Assembly: GCA_013816225.1 (NCBI GenBank)
Contig: JACDEQ010000017.1
Location: 8,694-16,914 of the forward strand
Direction of reading: 5' to 3'
DNA length: 8,221 bases
Origin: Armatimonadota bacterium
GTDB lineage: Bacteria; Armatimonadota; Fimbriimonadia; Fimbriimonadales; ATM1
The translations under genes and the position numbers were made by a program. Position 1 is the first letter of the stretch. Every line of letters begins with the position of its first letter. A model generated the notes under the pieces. It did not search any database. It had not been told where the DNA came from and saw only the letters and a program-made list of their open reading frames with translations. Below are positions 1-6,290 of the stretch, piece by piece.

Positions 1-543
1 GCTCTCGGCATCATCCGCGAGGCTTATCGGTTCGGCAAGATCTCGAACGTCTTCAGTTGCGAGTCCCGGCCCAGGATGCAGGGGCTCCGGCTCACCGCCT
101 GGGAATTGACTCGCGACGGGATTCCGTTCCGATCTATCGTCGACGGCGCTGCCGGCGCGCTGATGGCGAAGGGCGAAGTGCAATTTATCGTCACCGGCGC
201 GGACCGCATCGCAGTAAATGGCGATGCCGCGAATAAGATCGGAACCTACACCCTTGCAGTTCTGGCGAAGCACCACAGCATCCCGTTCGTGATTGCCGCG
301 CCCAGTAGCACCGTCGATTTCGGCACGATCTCCGGGCTCGATATTCAGATCGAGGAGCGCGATGCAACAGAGATCACTGTCACGGAAGGGATCGCGATTG
401 CCCCAGACGGAACCGAGGTCTGGAATCCCGCCTTCGATGTCACTCCAGCCGCGCTCATCTCGCATATTGTCACCGAGGCTGGTGTTCGCTCGCCGCCATT
501 CCACGAGAGCTTGACAACTACAGCTCCGGTACGAAGCGCGTGA
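1..543 (+). CDS. mtnA: S-methyl-5-thioribose-1-phosphate isomerase (partial, C-terminal 180 residues)
   Basis: This is the C-terminal half of the methionine-salvage isomerase that converts 5-methylthioribose-1-phosphate to the ribulose-1-phosphate form in the cytosol. The reading frame is open from base 1, so the start and the catalytic Cys lie outside the window. Visible family signatures include SRPRMQGLRLTAWEL near residues 22-36, the loop GADRIAVNGDAANKIGT (about 66-82) whose Asp after GA corresponds to the catalytic acid of the family, the segment IPFVIAAPSSTVD, and the C-terminal signature VWNPAFDVTPAALI. The usual bacterial length is about 340-350 residues, so roughly half is present. 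The TGA stop at 541-543 overlaps the GTG start of the next gene, implying translational coupling with the DinB-like protein. Identification is from motif recognition and I consider it near certain; the last ~15 residues are a non-conserved tail. Confidence 0.95.
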   Translation, partial: ALGIIREAYRFGKISNVFSCESRPRMQGLRLTAWELTRDGIPFRSIVDGAAGALMAKGEVQFIVTGADRIAVNGDAANKIGTYTLAVLAKHHSIPFVIAAPSSTVDFGTISGLDIQIEERDATEITVTEGIAIAPDGTEVWNPAFDVTPAALISHIVTEAGVRSPPFHESLTTTAPVRSA

Positions 544-1073
544 CAACAGTCGAATACCTCCGTCACCTGTCACAGTTCGCGCATAACGAAGTGGTCGAGG
601 CGCTTGATGGAGTGACTGAAAAGCAGGCCTGGGCAGTGCTTCCCCAACGTGGCTCGGACTACCTGCACTCAGATGGCTCGATCCACGGCATCACGCTGCA
701 TATCGCCAGCGCCAAGATCATGTACGCAAGCATGTCATTTCGCAACACCGAGATTCGTTTGGCGCGATTGCGCCGAGCGTATCGAGAAGTTCGAGCCAAA
801 CTGGCGGCGGCCCTCGACTACCTCGGCGAGTCTCAACGCTATTGGCTGGAAACCTGGAAGTCGCTCACCGATGACGAACTGACGCGGGAGGTCGACCATT
901 TTTCGGGTAGGAAGTGGCCCGTTTGGCAGGCGATCAGAACGATGATCCATCACGATTCATGGCACGGCGGCCAGCTCGTCGTCCTCCGCTACGCATGCCC
1001 CGAATTCGACCAGCGACCGCCCTCGGTCGCGGAAGACATTCGCACTCACTGCGGCGAGCTTCCGTCCTGGTGA
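540..1073 (+). CDS. DinB-family (DinB/YfiT-like) putative metal-dependent protein
   Basis: A 177-residue protein with the features of the DinB-like four-helix-bundle superfamily, small cytosolic proteins many of which bind a divalent metal through three His. Candidate ligands are His54 (in LHIASAK) and the pair His138 and His142 in the C-terminal helix segment HHDSWHGGQL, which matches the family's HxxxH...Q pattern. Length is typical (150-180). Members include damage-inducible proteins and thiol-dependent transferases; the substrate cannot be read from the sequence. No signal peptide or membrane segment is visible. The GTG start at 540 overlaps the mtnA stop (GTGA), and no good Shine-Dalgarno precedes it, so it is probably translated by coupling to mtnA. 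Operon membership with methionine salvage is seen; a functional link is only inferred. Confidence 0.82.
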   Translation: MTTVEYLRHLSQFAHNEVVEALDGVTEKQAWAVLPQRGSDYLHSDGSIHGITLHIASAKIMYASMSFRNTEIRLARLRRAYREVRAKLAAALDYLGESQRYWLETWKSLTDDELTREVDHFSGRKWPVWQAIRTMIHHDSWHGGQLVVLRYACPEFDQRPPSVAEDIRTHCGELPSW

Positions 1074-1170
1074 TCATCCCTTCATAGCTAATTTTGTTTC
1101 TCGGGGCGAACTAACCTCTGGGAGACCGCGTAGGACGAATAGTGTTATTACGAGGTCGTGCAGATCCCCC

Positions 1171-1201
1171 AAGGGCCTGGAAGCATCCTTTGAGCCCTTT
1201 T
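1171..1201 (+). terminator. Candidate intrinsic terminator after mtnA-dinB-like operon
   Basis: AAGGGC (1171-1176) can pair with GCCCTT (1194-1199), with an inner GGA/TCC pairing and a small loop, and the right arm runs into TTTT. It lies about 100 bases after the DinB-like stop. The stem is short and interrupted and the T-tract is only four to five bases, so this is a moderate-to-weak call made by eye without folding energies. Confidence 0.33.
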
Positions 1202-1226
1202 GATTGTTCGACACACCTCGTATTTT
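1200..1226 (+). promoter_or_regulatory. Weak candidate promoter for panC
   Basis: TTGATT (1200-1205) and TATTTT (1221-1226) are separated by 15 bases, giving partial matches to sigma-70 -35 and -10 boxes. They sit just after the candidate terminator and about 80 bases before the panC start. Spacing is short of the optimal 17, and shifting to TTTTAG at 1223 gives 17 bases but a worse -10. I list it because it is the only AT-rich stretch in the gap that could serve panC. Confidence 0.2.
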
Positions 1227-1236
1227 AGTTGCCGAC

Positions 1237-1275
1237 CCGGGCCCATCCCCCCGATGCCTGGGCCGGCTTCCTTTT
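1237..1275 (+). terminator. GC-rich hairpin plus T-rich run in the panC leader (terminator or attenuator-like)
   Basis: CCGGGCCCA (1237-1245) pairs with TGGGCCGG (1259-1266) over eight base pairs with one bulged G, enclosing a 13-base C-rich loop. It is followed by CTTCCTTTT (1267-1275). This resembles an intrinsic terminator and ends only about 30 bases before the panC start. It may terminate read-through from mtnA or act in the 5' leader of panC. A third small stem, GGCACC/GGTGTC at 1281-1295 with a TTC loop, follows directly. Pairing was found by eye; no fold energy was computed. Confidence 0.33.
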
Positions 1276-1306
1276 GAATTGGCACCTTCGGTGTCATGAT
1301 TCCCTC

Positions 1307-2125
1307 GTGACGATCCTGCGATTTGCAGCCGACCTGCGGAGCTTGCCTCAGCCCGTCATGTTCGTGCCGACCATGGGTGGCTTGCATGAAGGGCATCTGA
1401 ACTTAATTCATGCAGCGAAACGGCACGGCGGAACCGTCGTCGCGAGTATCTTCGTCAATCCGACCCAGTTCGGCGACCGGGCGGACTTCGACGCCTACCA
1501 GCGAGATTTGGGCCGCGACGGCGAGCTCGCGGAGGGCGCAGGGTGCGACGTGATCTTCGCGCCTTCGGTCGAACAGATGTACCCCGGTGGCACCGAGGCG
1601 ACGAGGGTTCATGTGCCAGAGGTAACCGACAAATGGGAAGGTGAACATCGGCCGAGCCATTTCGACGGCGTGGCTACGGTAGTCTCGGCCCTGTTCAATA
1701 TGGTGCGGCCTGCGAAAGCCTTTTTCGGCCAGAAGGATTGGCAGCAGTGCGTGGTCGTCGCAAAAATGGTCCGCGACCTCGGCTATCCGATTGAACTCAG
1801 ATTCGAAGAGACCGTGCGAGAGCCACACGGTTTAGCCATGTCCTCAAGAAACGAACGGCTGTCCGCTGATGCGCGACGGCGTGCAGCCGTCCTCTACACA
1901 GCCATTCGGAAAACTGCCGACGAGTTCAGGTTGGGCGGCGAGCCTAGGGCTGCCGAAGCGAACACGTCTACGATCCTACTCCAAGGGGGGTTCGAATCGG
2001 TGGACTACGTGGCGATTGTCGACGAAGACACGCTCGCACAGGCCGACTTGCCAACGGGACAACACCGAGTCATTGCGGCAGCTCAGATCGAGGGCGTGCG
2101 CCTCATCGACAACATCAGGGTTTAG
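1307..2125 (+). CDS. panC: Pantothenate synthetase (pantoate--beta-alanine ligase)
   Basis: Cytosolic enzyme that adenylates pantoate with ATP and condenses it with beta-alanine to pantothenate, the coenzyme A precursor. Using the GTG at 1307 gives 272 residues, close to the family's ~280. Motifs in order are FVPTMGGLHEGH (about 19-30; His27 and His30 form the HIGH-type ATP site), NPTQF (51-55), SHFDGVATVVSALFN (117-131), FFGQKDWQQ (139-147; Lys143 and Asp144 of the active site) and LAMSSRN (176-182; the KMSKS-like loop). A longer frame opens at TTG 1229, but its 26 extra residues do not resemble the family N-terminus and would cross the leader hairpin. No Shine-Dalgarno is evident before GTG 1307. 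Position 174 is His where REPDGLA is usual. The gene is convergent with aspS and overlaps it by 11 bases. Confidence 0.96.
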   Translation: MTILRFAADLRSLPQPVMFVPTMGGLHEGHLNLIHAAKRHGGTVVASIFVNPTQFGDRADFDAYQRDLGRDGELAEGAGCDVIFAPSVEQMYPGGTEATRVHVPEVTDKWEGEHRPSHFDGVATVVSALFNMVRPAKAFFGQKDWQQCVVVAKMVRDLGYPIELRFEETVREPHGLAMSSRNERLSADARRRAAVLYTAIRKTADEFRLGGEPRAAEANTSTILLQGGFESVDYVAIVDEDTLAQADLPTGQHRVIAAAQIEGVRLIDNIRV

Positions 2126-3899
2126 GCTTCTCGCGTAAGAGCAAGCCCATCTCCTCCCATTGCTTGGAGTCTATCTCGCCCGGCGCGTCCATCATCGGGT
2201 CGTATCCGCCCGCGATCTTGGGGAACGCCATCACCTCGCGGATGTTCTCGTCGCCCGTCAGGAGCATGACGAGCCGGTCGATGCCTGGCGCGATGCCGCC
2301 GTGCGGCGGAGCGCCCATTCTGAAGGCTTCCAGGATATGCCCGAACCGCTCCTTCTGCGTTGCTTCGTCGACACCCAGCAGGCTGAAGACCTTGGCCTGG
2401 ACGTCGGGACGGTGGATTCGAATGCTGCCGCTGGCCCATTCGGTGCCGTTGCAGACGATGTCGTAGCAGTCCGCGCGAATTCGGCTCGGATCACTCTGCA
2501 GGTATTGAATATCGTCAGCCTTGGGACTTGTGAACGGGTGGTGCGAGGCTTCCCAGCGCGACTCGTCGGCATCCCACATAACGAGAGGAAAGTCAAGCAC
2601 CCAGCAGAATGCCAACTTGCGCGGATCGCGCAGGTCGGCCCGGTTCCCGATCTCGTTGCGAAGACGCGCTAGAGGATCGTGAGCTTTGGCCTCGGTGTCG
2701 GCGACGAACAAGAGCAGATCGCTCTCTTCTGCGCCCGCTCGCCCGACGATCTCCTGAATCGTGCCTTCGTCGAAGAACTTCGCGATTCCGCCGAAGCCCT
2801 CCTTGATCGGAAATTGCGCCAGGCCCTTCGCTCCGAATCCCTTGACGAACTCCTCCAACTCGCCGACCTGCTTGCGAGAAAGCTCCGCACCGCCAGGGTA
2901 GCGGACTCCGCGCACGACGCCCCCGGCCTCCGCCACAGACCGAAATACGGCGAAATCTGATCGAGCACCGATATCCGTGATATCGAAGAGTTCGAGGCCG
3001 AAACGCAGGTCGGGCTTGTCGGTCCCGAACCGCACCATCGATTCGTCGAAGGTCACACGCGTAAATGGAGCGACCGGCTCGAGATCGAGGTCGAATTTCT
3101 CGATGACGCTGTTGCAGACGAATCGCGTGAGCCCCTCGGCGAGTTCCAGCACGTCCTCCTGGTGCACAAAGCTCATTTCGAGGTCGAGCTGCGTGAATTC
3201 CGGTTGGCGATCCGCCCTCTGTGCCTCGTCGCGGAAGCATCTTGCGATCTGATAGTAACACTCCATGCCTGCGACCATCAATAACTGTTTGTACTGTTGC
3301 GGACTTTGTGGAAGGGCGTAGAAGAGGCCCGGCTCCAGCCGATAAGGAACGAGATAGTCTCTCGCGCCTTCCGGGGTCGACTTCGTGAATATCGGTGTTT
3401 CAATCTCGACGAACTCTCGCTGATCGAGGTATTCACGGATAAGCCGAACGCACTCGGCGCGGATCATCAGCTTCGCCTGCATGCTCGGGCGGCGAAGGTC
3501 GAGATACCGATACTTGATACGCAGTTCTTCCGAAACGCCGCGCATCTGGTCCTCATCGGACACCGGAAACGGAAGGACGGCTGCGGGGTTGAGAACCGCG
3601 AATTCATCGACTACGACCTCGATCTCACCCGTTGCCACCTGCGGGTTAACCGTCTCTGGAGTCCGCTCACGAACCAGGCCGGTCGCAGTGATCACAAACT
3701 CGTTGCGCAGATTTCTCAGTTCCGGAAATTTCTCCACGTCGAAAAAAAGCTGGGTTAGGCCAAACCGGTCCCTGATATCGAGAAAAAACAGCCCACCCAG
3801 GTCGCGAATTCGGTGACACCAGCCGTTGAGCGTGACGGTTTCGCCGACGTGCTCGGACCTTAGCCGGCCACAGGAGTGGGTGCGTTTTCGGAAGGGCAT
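2115..3899 (-). CDS. aspS: Aspartate--tRNA ligase (bacterial type, with GAD insertion)
   Basis: Cytosolic class II synthetase of 594 residues, the normal size for bacterial AspRS, charging tRNA-Asp. It starts with the OB-fold anticodon-binding domain (about 10-110; GWCHRIRDLGG, LDIRDRFGLTQLFF). The catalytic core follows, with RIKYRYLDLRR (127-137), ETPIFTKSTPEGARDYLVP (167-185), motif 2 CFRDEAQRADRQPEFTQ (221-237) and motif 3 GIAPGIDRLVMLLTG (535-549). The bacterial GAD insertion spans roughly 285-425. NGTEWASGSIRIH (484-496) is the amino-acid binding strand, with W-A-S in place of the more usual L/V-G-G. Leu34 in RDLGG matches discriminating AspRS such as E. coli Leu30, not the His of some non-discriminating enzymes. 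ATG at 3899 gives the expected N-terminus. No Shine-Dalgarno is obvious, and a -10-like TAGACT lies only about 10 bases upstream. The 3' end overlaps convergent panC. Confidence 0.98.
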   Translation of the reverse strand: MPFRKRTHSCGRLRSEHVGETVTLNGWCHRIRDLGGLFFLDIRDRFGLTQLFFDVEKFPELRNLRNEFVITATGLVRERTPETVNPQVATGEIEVVVDEFAVLNPAAVLPFPVSDEDQMRGVSEELRIKYRYLDLRRPSMQAKLMIRAECVRLIREYLDQREFVEIETPIFTKSTPEGARDYLVPYRLEPGLFYALPQSPQQYKQLLMVAGMECYYQIARCFRDEAQRADRQPEFTQLDLEMSFVHQEDVLELAEGLTRFVCNSVIEKFDLDLEPVAPFTRVTFDESMVRFGTDKPDLRFGLELFDITDIGARSDFAVFRSVAEAGGVVRGVRYPGGAELSRKQVGELEEFVKGFGAKGLAQFPIKEGFGGIAKFFDEGTIQEIVGRAGAEESDLLLFVADTEAKAHDPLARLRNEIGNRADLRDPRKLAFCWVLDFPLVMWDADESRWEASHHPFTSPKADDIQYLQSDPSRIRADCYDIVCNGTEWASGSIRIHRPDVQAKVFSLLGVDEATQKERFGHILEAFRMGAPPHGGIAPGIDRLVMLLTGDENIREVMAFPKIAGGYDPMMDAPGEIDSKQWEEMGLLLREKPKP

Positions 3900-3909
3900 C
3901 GAGCCTGAA

Positions 3910-3937
3910 AGTCTACCTTAGGGTACGTTTGCTCCAA
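3910..3937 (-). promoter_or_regulatory. Candidate aspS promoter with very short leader
   Basis: Reading the minus strand, TTGGAG (3937-3932) and TAGACT (3915-3910) are 16 bases apart and match sigma-70 boxes at 3/6 and 4/6 positions. The -10-like box ends 10 bases before the aspS ATG, which would give a leaderless or nearly leaderless transcript and would agree with the absent Shine-Dalgarno. Weak matches, so low confidence. Confidence 0.25.
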
Positions 3938-3964
3938 GTGAAGACGGCACGGCCGACAGACGGC

Positions 3965-5272
3965 ATGAAAATATCCGAAAGCGTACGGTTAGAGCCGGGG
4001 GTGTACGTTTTGCCGCACGGGATCGAGGTGGTTGCCAACGGAATACGAATCGAGGCTCCGGACGTTACCTTGATCGGACAAAAGCAAGACCTCATTGGAA
4101 TCACGATGCGATCGCGCCAGGGTGTCGCTGTCCACGGCATCTCGATCCGCAACTACTTTCAGGGAACTCACATTTCTAACTCAACCGGCATCGAATTAAT
4201 TGGCGCTGTGATCGAAGGCACTCATGAGGCAAAACCCAATACGGAGTTTCTGAATATCTGGCAACCGCCCGAACAATCGCCTGGAGGCGCGATTTGCCTG
4301 ATCGACTGCGAGGACTGGCGCGTCGAGGGAAATTCGTTCCAACACCAAATGAACGGCATCCTCACATTTCGTTGCGCGCGGCTCTCGGTGGTCGGCAATC
4401 AGTGTAACTACAACAGCGGCTGGGGAATCCACCTTAATGAAACAGTCGATTCCCATTTCGAAGCTAACTCATGTGATTACTGCTGTCGCTTCGAGCGCCG
4501 AGAAGGTGGTCCGCACTTTGGCCACATGGGCGCCGACGCGGCCGGGTTCCTTGTGGTTAAAGGTTCTTCCCGAAACAAGTTCATTGGCAACACGGCGAGA
4601 ATGGGCGGCGACGGGTTCTTTTTGGCGGGGCTCTTGCCCGATGGCACTCCGTGCGGATGCAATGACAACTTGTTCGAAGGGAACGACGCTTCGCTCAGCC
4701 CGAACATAGGGTTCGAATCGACCTTTTGCGAGTGCAACACTTTCCGCAATAACATTGCCGATCGCTGCAATTACGGATTTTGGTGCGGATGCAGCAAAGA
4801 TTTCCTGATCGAGAAGAATAGAATGCTGTTTAATCGGCAAGCCGGAATCGCGGTGGAGAACGGCGTCGGCTTTCACGTGCTCGACAATCAATTCCAATCG
4901 AACGGGCACGGCATTTTGCTTTGGAGCAGCTATTCGGAGGATGTCCGTGTGGCATTTCCGGATCGTGACACGAGCCGCGAGTGGTCGATCGAAAACAACT
5001 CTTTCCTTAACAACGGAAACGCCATCCGAATCGCAGCCGACCAAGATCACGGAATCCGACCTGGAAAAGCCGGGGCACAGAGGCCCCACCACCACACGAT
5101 CACAAAAAACATTATCCAGAATAACAGAGTGGGCATCGAACTGATCAGTTCCGACTACAGCACAATTGAAGGAAACACGATTCACAATAATGTCGAAGCT
5201 AACATCGCCATCGCCGATTGCGAAGAAAGCCGCATTTTGAACAACCTCGGTTCTGCGGGAGGATACTTATAG
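3965..5272 (+). CDS. Right-handed parallel beta-helix protein (NosD/PbH1-repeat type), Cys-rich, no export signal
   Basis: From ATG 3965 this is 435 residues made almost entirely of degenerate ~20-25-residue coils with the N-x-I/F and G-I-x-L pattern of parallel beta-helix (PbH1/CASH) proteins. Examples are VEGNSFQHQMNGILTF, VGNQCNYNSGWGIHL, ENNSFLNNGNAIRI and EGNTIHNNVEANIAI. These folds usually bind or cleave carbohydrate or, in NosD, serve copper-site assembly. The N-terminus SVRLEPGVYVLPHGIEV is the usual lead-in strand. No signal peptide or TM segment is visible, so it is probably cytosolic. It carries about 15 Cys, including DYCCRF (171-176), PCGC, FCEC and WCGC. The non-repetitive block GPHFGHMGADAAGFLVV (about 182-198) is a candidate active-site region. 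Upstream in-frame TTG 3929 or GTG 3938 would add 9-12 unremarkable residues and intrude on the aspS promoter area, so I prefer ATG 3965, although no Shine-Dalgarno precedes it. The stop overlaps the pyrD start. Substrate unknown. Confidence 0.88.
   Translation: MKISESVRLEPGVYVLPHGIEVVANGIRIEAPDVTLIGQKQDLIGITMRSRQGVAVHGISIRNYFQGTHISNSTGIELIGAVIEGTHEAKPNTEFLNIWQPPEQSPGGAICLIDCEDWRVEGNSFQHQMNGILTFRCARLSVVGNQCNYNSGWGIHLNETVDSHFEANSCDYCCRFERREGGPHFGHMGADAAGFLVVKGSSRNKFIGNTARMGGDGFFLAGLLPDGTPCGCNDNLFEGNDASLSPNIGFESTFCECNTFRNNIADRCNYGFWCGCSKDFLIEKNRMLFNRQAGIAVENGVGFHVLDNQFQSNGHGILLWSSYSEDVRVAFPDRDTSREWSIENNSFLNNGNAIRIAADQDHGIRPGKAGAQRPHHHTITKNIIQNNRVGIELISSDYSTIEGNTIHNNVEANIAIADCEESRILNNLGSAGGYL
5257..5263 (+). 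promoter_or_regulatory. Strong Shine-Dalgarno of pyrD, fixing an AUA start
   Basis: GGGAGGA lies inside the last codons of the beta-helix gene, five bases before ATA at 5269. It is the strongest Shine-Dalgarno in this gene cluster. Since no ATG, GTG or TTG stands at the right distance, it points to the ATA, which overlaps the upstream TAG as ATAG. Confidence 0.62.
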
Positions 5273-6276
5273 TTTACGACAACATTATCCGGCCGCTTCT
5301 TTTCAGAATGGATGCGGAAACGGCCCACAATCTCGGATTATGGGCAGTTGCTTCCGGTTTTGTCGGTGGGGGAATCGTCCATAACCCACGTCTCGCATGC
5401 ACTGCCTTTGGCTCACAACTGTCGAACCCGCTCGGCCTGGCTGCGGGCTTCGATAAGAACGGAGTCGCGGCCGCCTACTGGCAAGATCTGGGCTTCGGAT
5501 TCGCCGAAATCGGAACCGTCACGCCCGAAGCTCAGCCCGGCAACCCAAAGCCCCGCATGTTTCGATTTCCAGAGGACGGCGCTATTATCAACCGGCTGGG
5601 CTTCAACAACAGTGGAGCGCGCGAAGTGGTGAAAAATCTGCTCGCTGCCGCTACCAGGTTTCCAATCGGCATAAATCTTGGCAAAGGAATCGATACGCCG
5701 CTGGAAGACGCCGCAGACGATTACAAGCGCGGGGTGAAGAAACTACAGGGCATCGCAAACTACTACGTAATTAACGTCAGTTCGCCGAACACACCGGGCT
5801 TGAGAGACCTGCAGCAAGTCCATCGGCTCGAAGAAATCATCGCCGCAGTTCGCGAAATGTCCAACGAACGATTGTTTGTAAAGATCAGCCCCGATCAATC
5901 GGCCGACGAAATTGTAAAAATCACCGAAATGGCAATCCGCTTGTCGCTTTCCGGAATTATCGCAACGAACACAACTATACGCCGAGTTTTTCCAACGGAA
6001 GAAGCCGGCGGGTTATCGGGCAAGCCGCTGAGAGAGCGGGCGGAAGAAGTGTGCCGCCTCGTGCGACAAGTTGGCGATGGCTTGGAGATCGTCGGCGTCG
6101 GCGGGATATTCACCGGCGAAGACCTTTACCGGCGACTCCAAGCCGGGGCAACCGTTTGCCAGATTTACACGTCTTTCGTTTATCGAGGCCCTTCGGCTGC
6201 CGCGCTCATACTGAACGAGCTCTTGCAGTGCATGGATCGCGACGGCATCTCGAGCGTCGTCCAGATTCCCCGTTAG
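5269..6276 (+). CDS. pyrD: Dihydroorotate dehydrogenase (quinone), class 2
   Basis: FMN enzyme at the inner membrane that oxidises dihydroorotate to orotate with quinone as acceptor, the fourth step of pyrimidine synthesis. Class 2 signatures, numbered from ATA 5269, are the membrane-docking N-terminus YDNIIRPLLFRMDAETAH (3-20), GFDKNG (61-66), IGTVTPEAQPGNPKPRMFRF (81-100), NRLGFNN (108-114), INVSSPNTPGLRDLQ (168-182, containing the catalytic Ser), VKISPD (204-209), NTT, GGLSGKPL (247-254) and GVGGI. The length of 335 residues equals E. coli PyrD almost exactly. The expected N-terminus has no standard start: ATA at 5269 sits correctly behind GGGAGGA, the first in-frame ATG (5308) would remove the docking helix, and TTG 5218 would add 17 unrelated residues read from the upstream gene. 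It follows the beta-helix gene with a 4-base overlap. Confidence 0.96.
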   Translation: MVYDNIIRPLLFRMDAETAHNLGLWAVASGFVGGGIVHNPRLACTAFGSQLSNPLGLAAGFDKNGVAAAYWQDLGFGFAEIGTVTPEAQPGNPKPRMFRFPEDGAIINRLGFNNSGAREVVKNLLAAATRFPIGINLGKGIDTPLEDAADDYKRGVKKLQGIANYYVINVSSPNTPGLRDLQQVHRLEEIIAAVREMSNERLFVKISPDQSADEIVKITEMAIRLSLSGIIATNTTIRRVFPTEEAGGLSGKPLRERAEEVCRLVRQVGDGLEIVGVGGIFTGEDLYRRLQAGATVCQIYTSFVYRGPSAAALILNELLQCMDRDGISSVVQIPR

Positions 6277-6290
6277 GTATCCTTCACGCG

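Noticed and set aside
1229..1306. N-terminal extension of PanC from TTG 1229
   Set aside because: The extra 26 residues do not match PanC, whose N-terminus begins just before the FVPTMGGLHEGH strand, and they would be translated through the leader hairpin.
1403..1828. Minus-strand open frame of 141 codons within panC
   Set aside because: Antisense to PanC motifs, no recognisable domain, no ribosome binding site.
2160..2672. Plus-strand open frame of 170 codons within aspS
   Set aside because: Antisense to the conserved C-terminal catalytic region of AspRS; its translation is an artefact of GC-rich codon bias.
4469..5185. Long open frame of 238 codons on the minus strand inside the beta-helix gene
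   Set aside because: It lies entirely antisense to the repeat-rich beta-helix coding region, shows no family likeness, and the plus-strand translation has clear periodic motifs.
6051..6290. Upstream extension of the first small membrane protein into pyrD
   Set aside because: Overlaps the conserved PyrD C-terminus in another frame; ATG 6291 immediately before the hydrophobic segment is the natural start.
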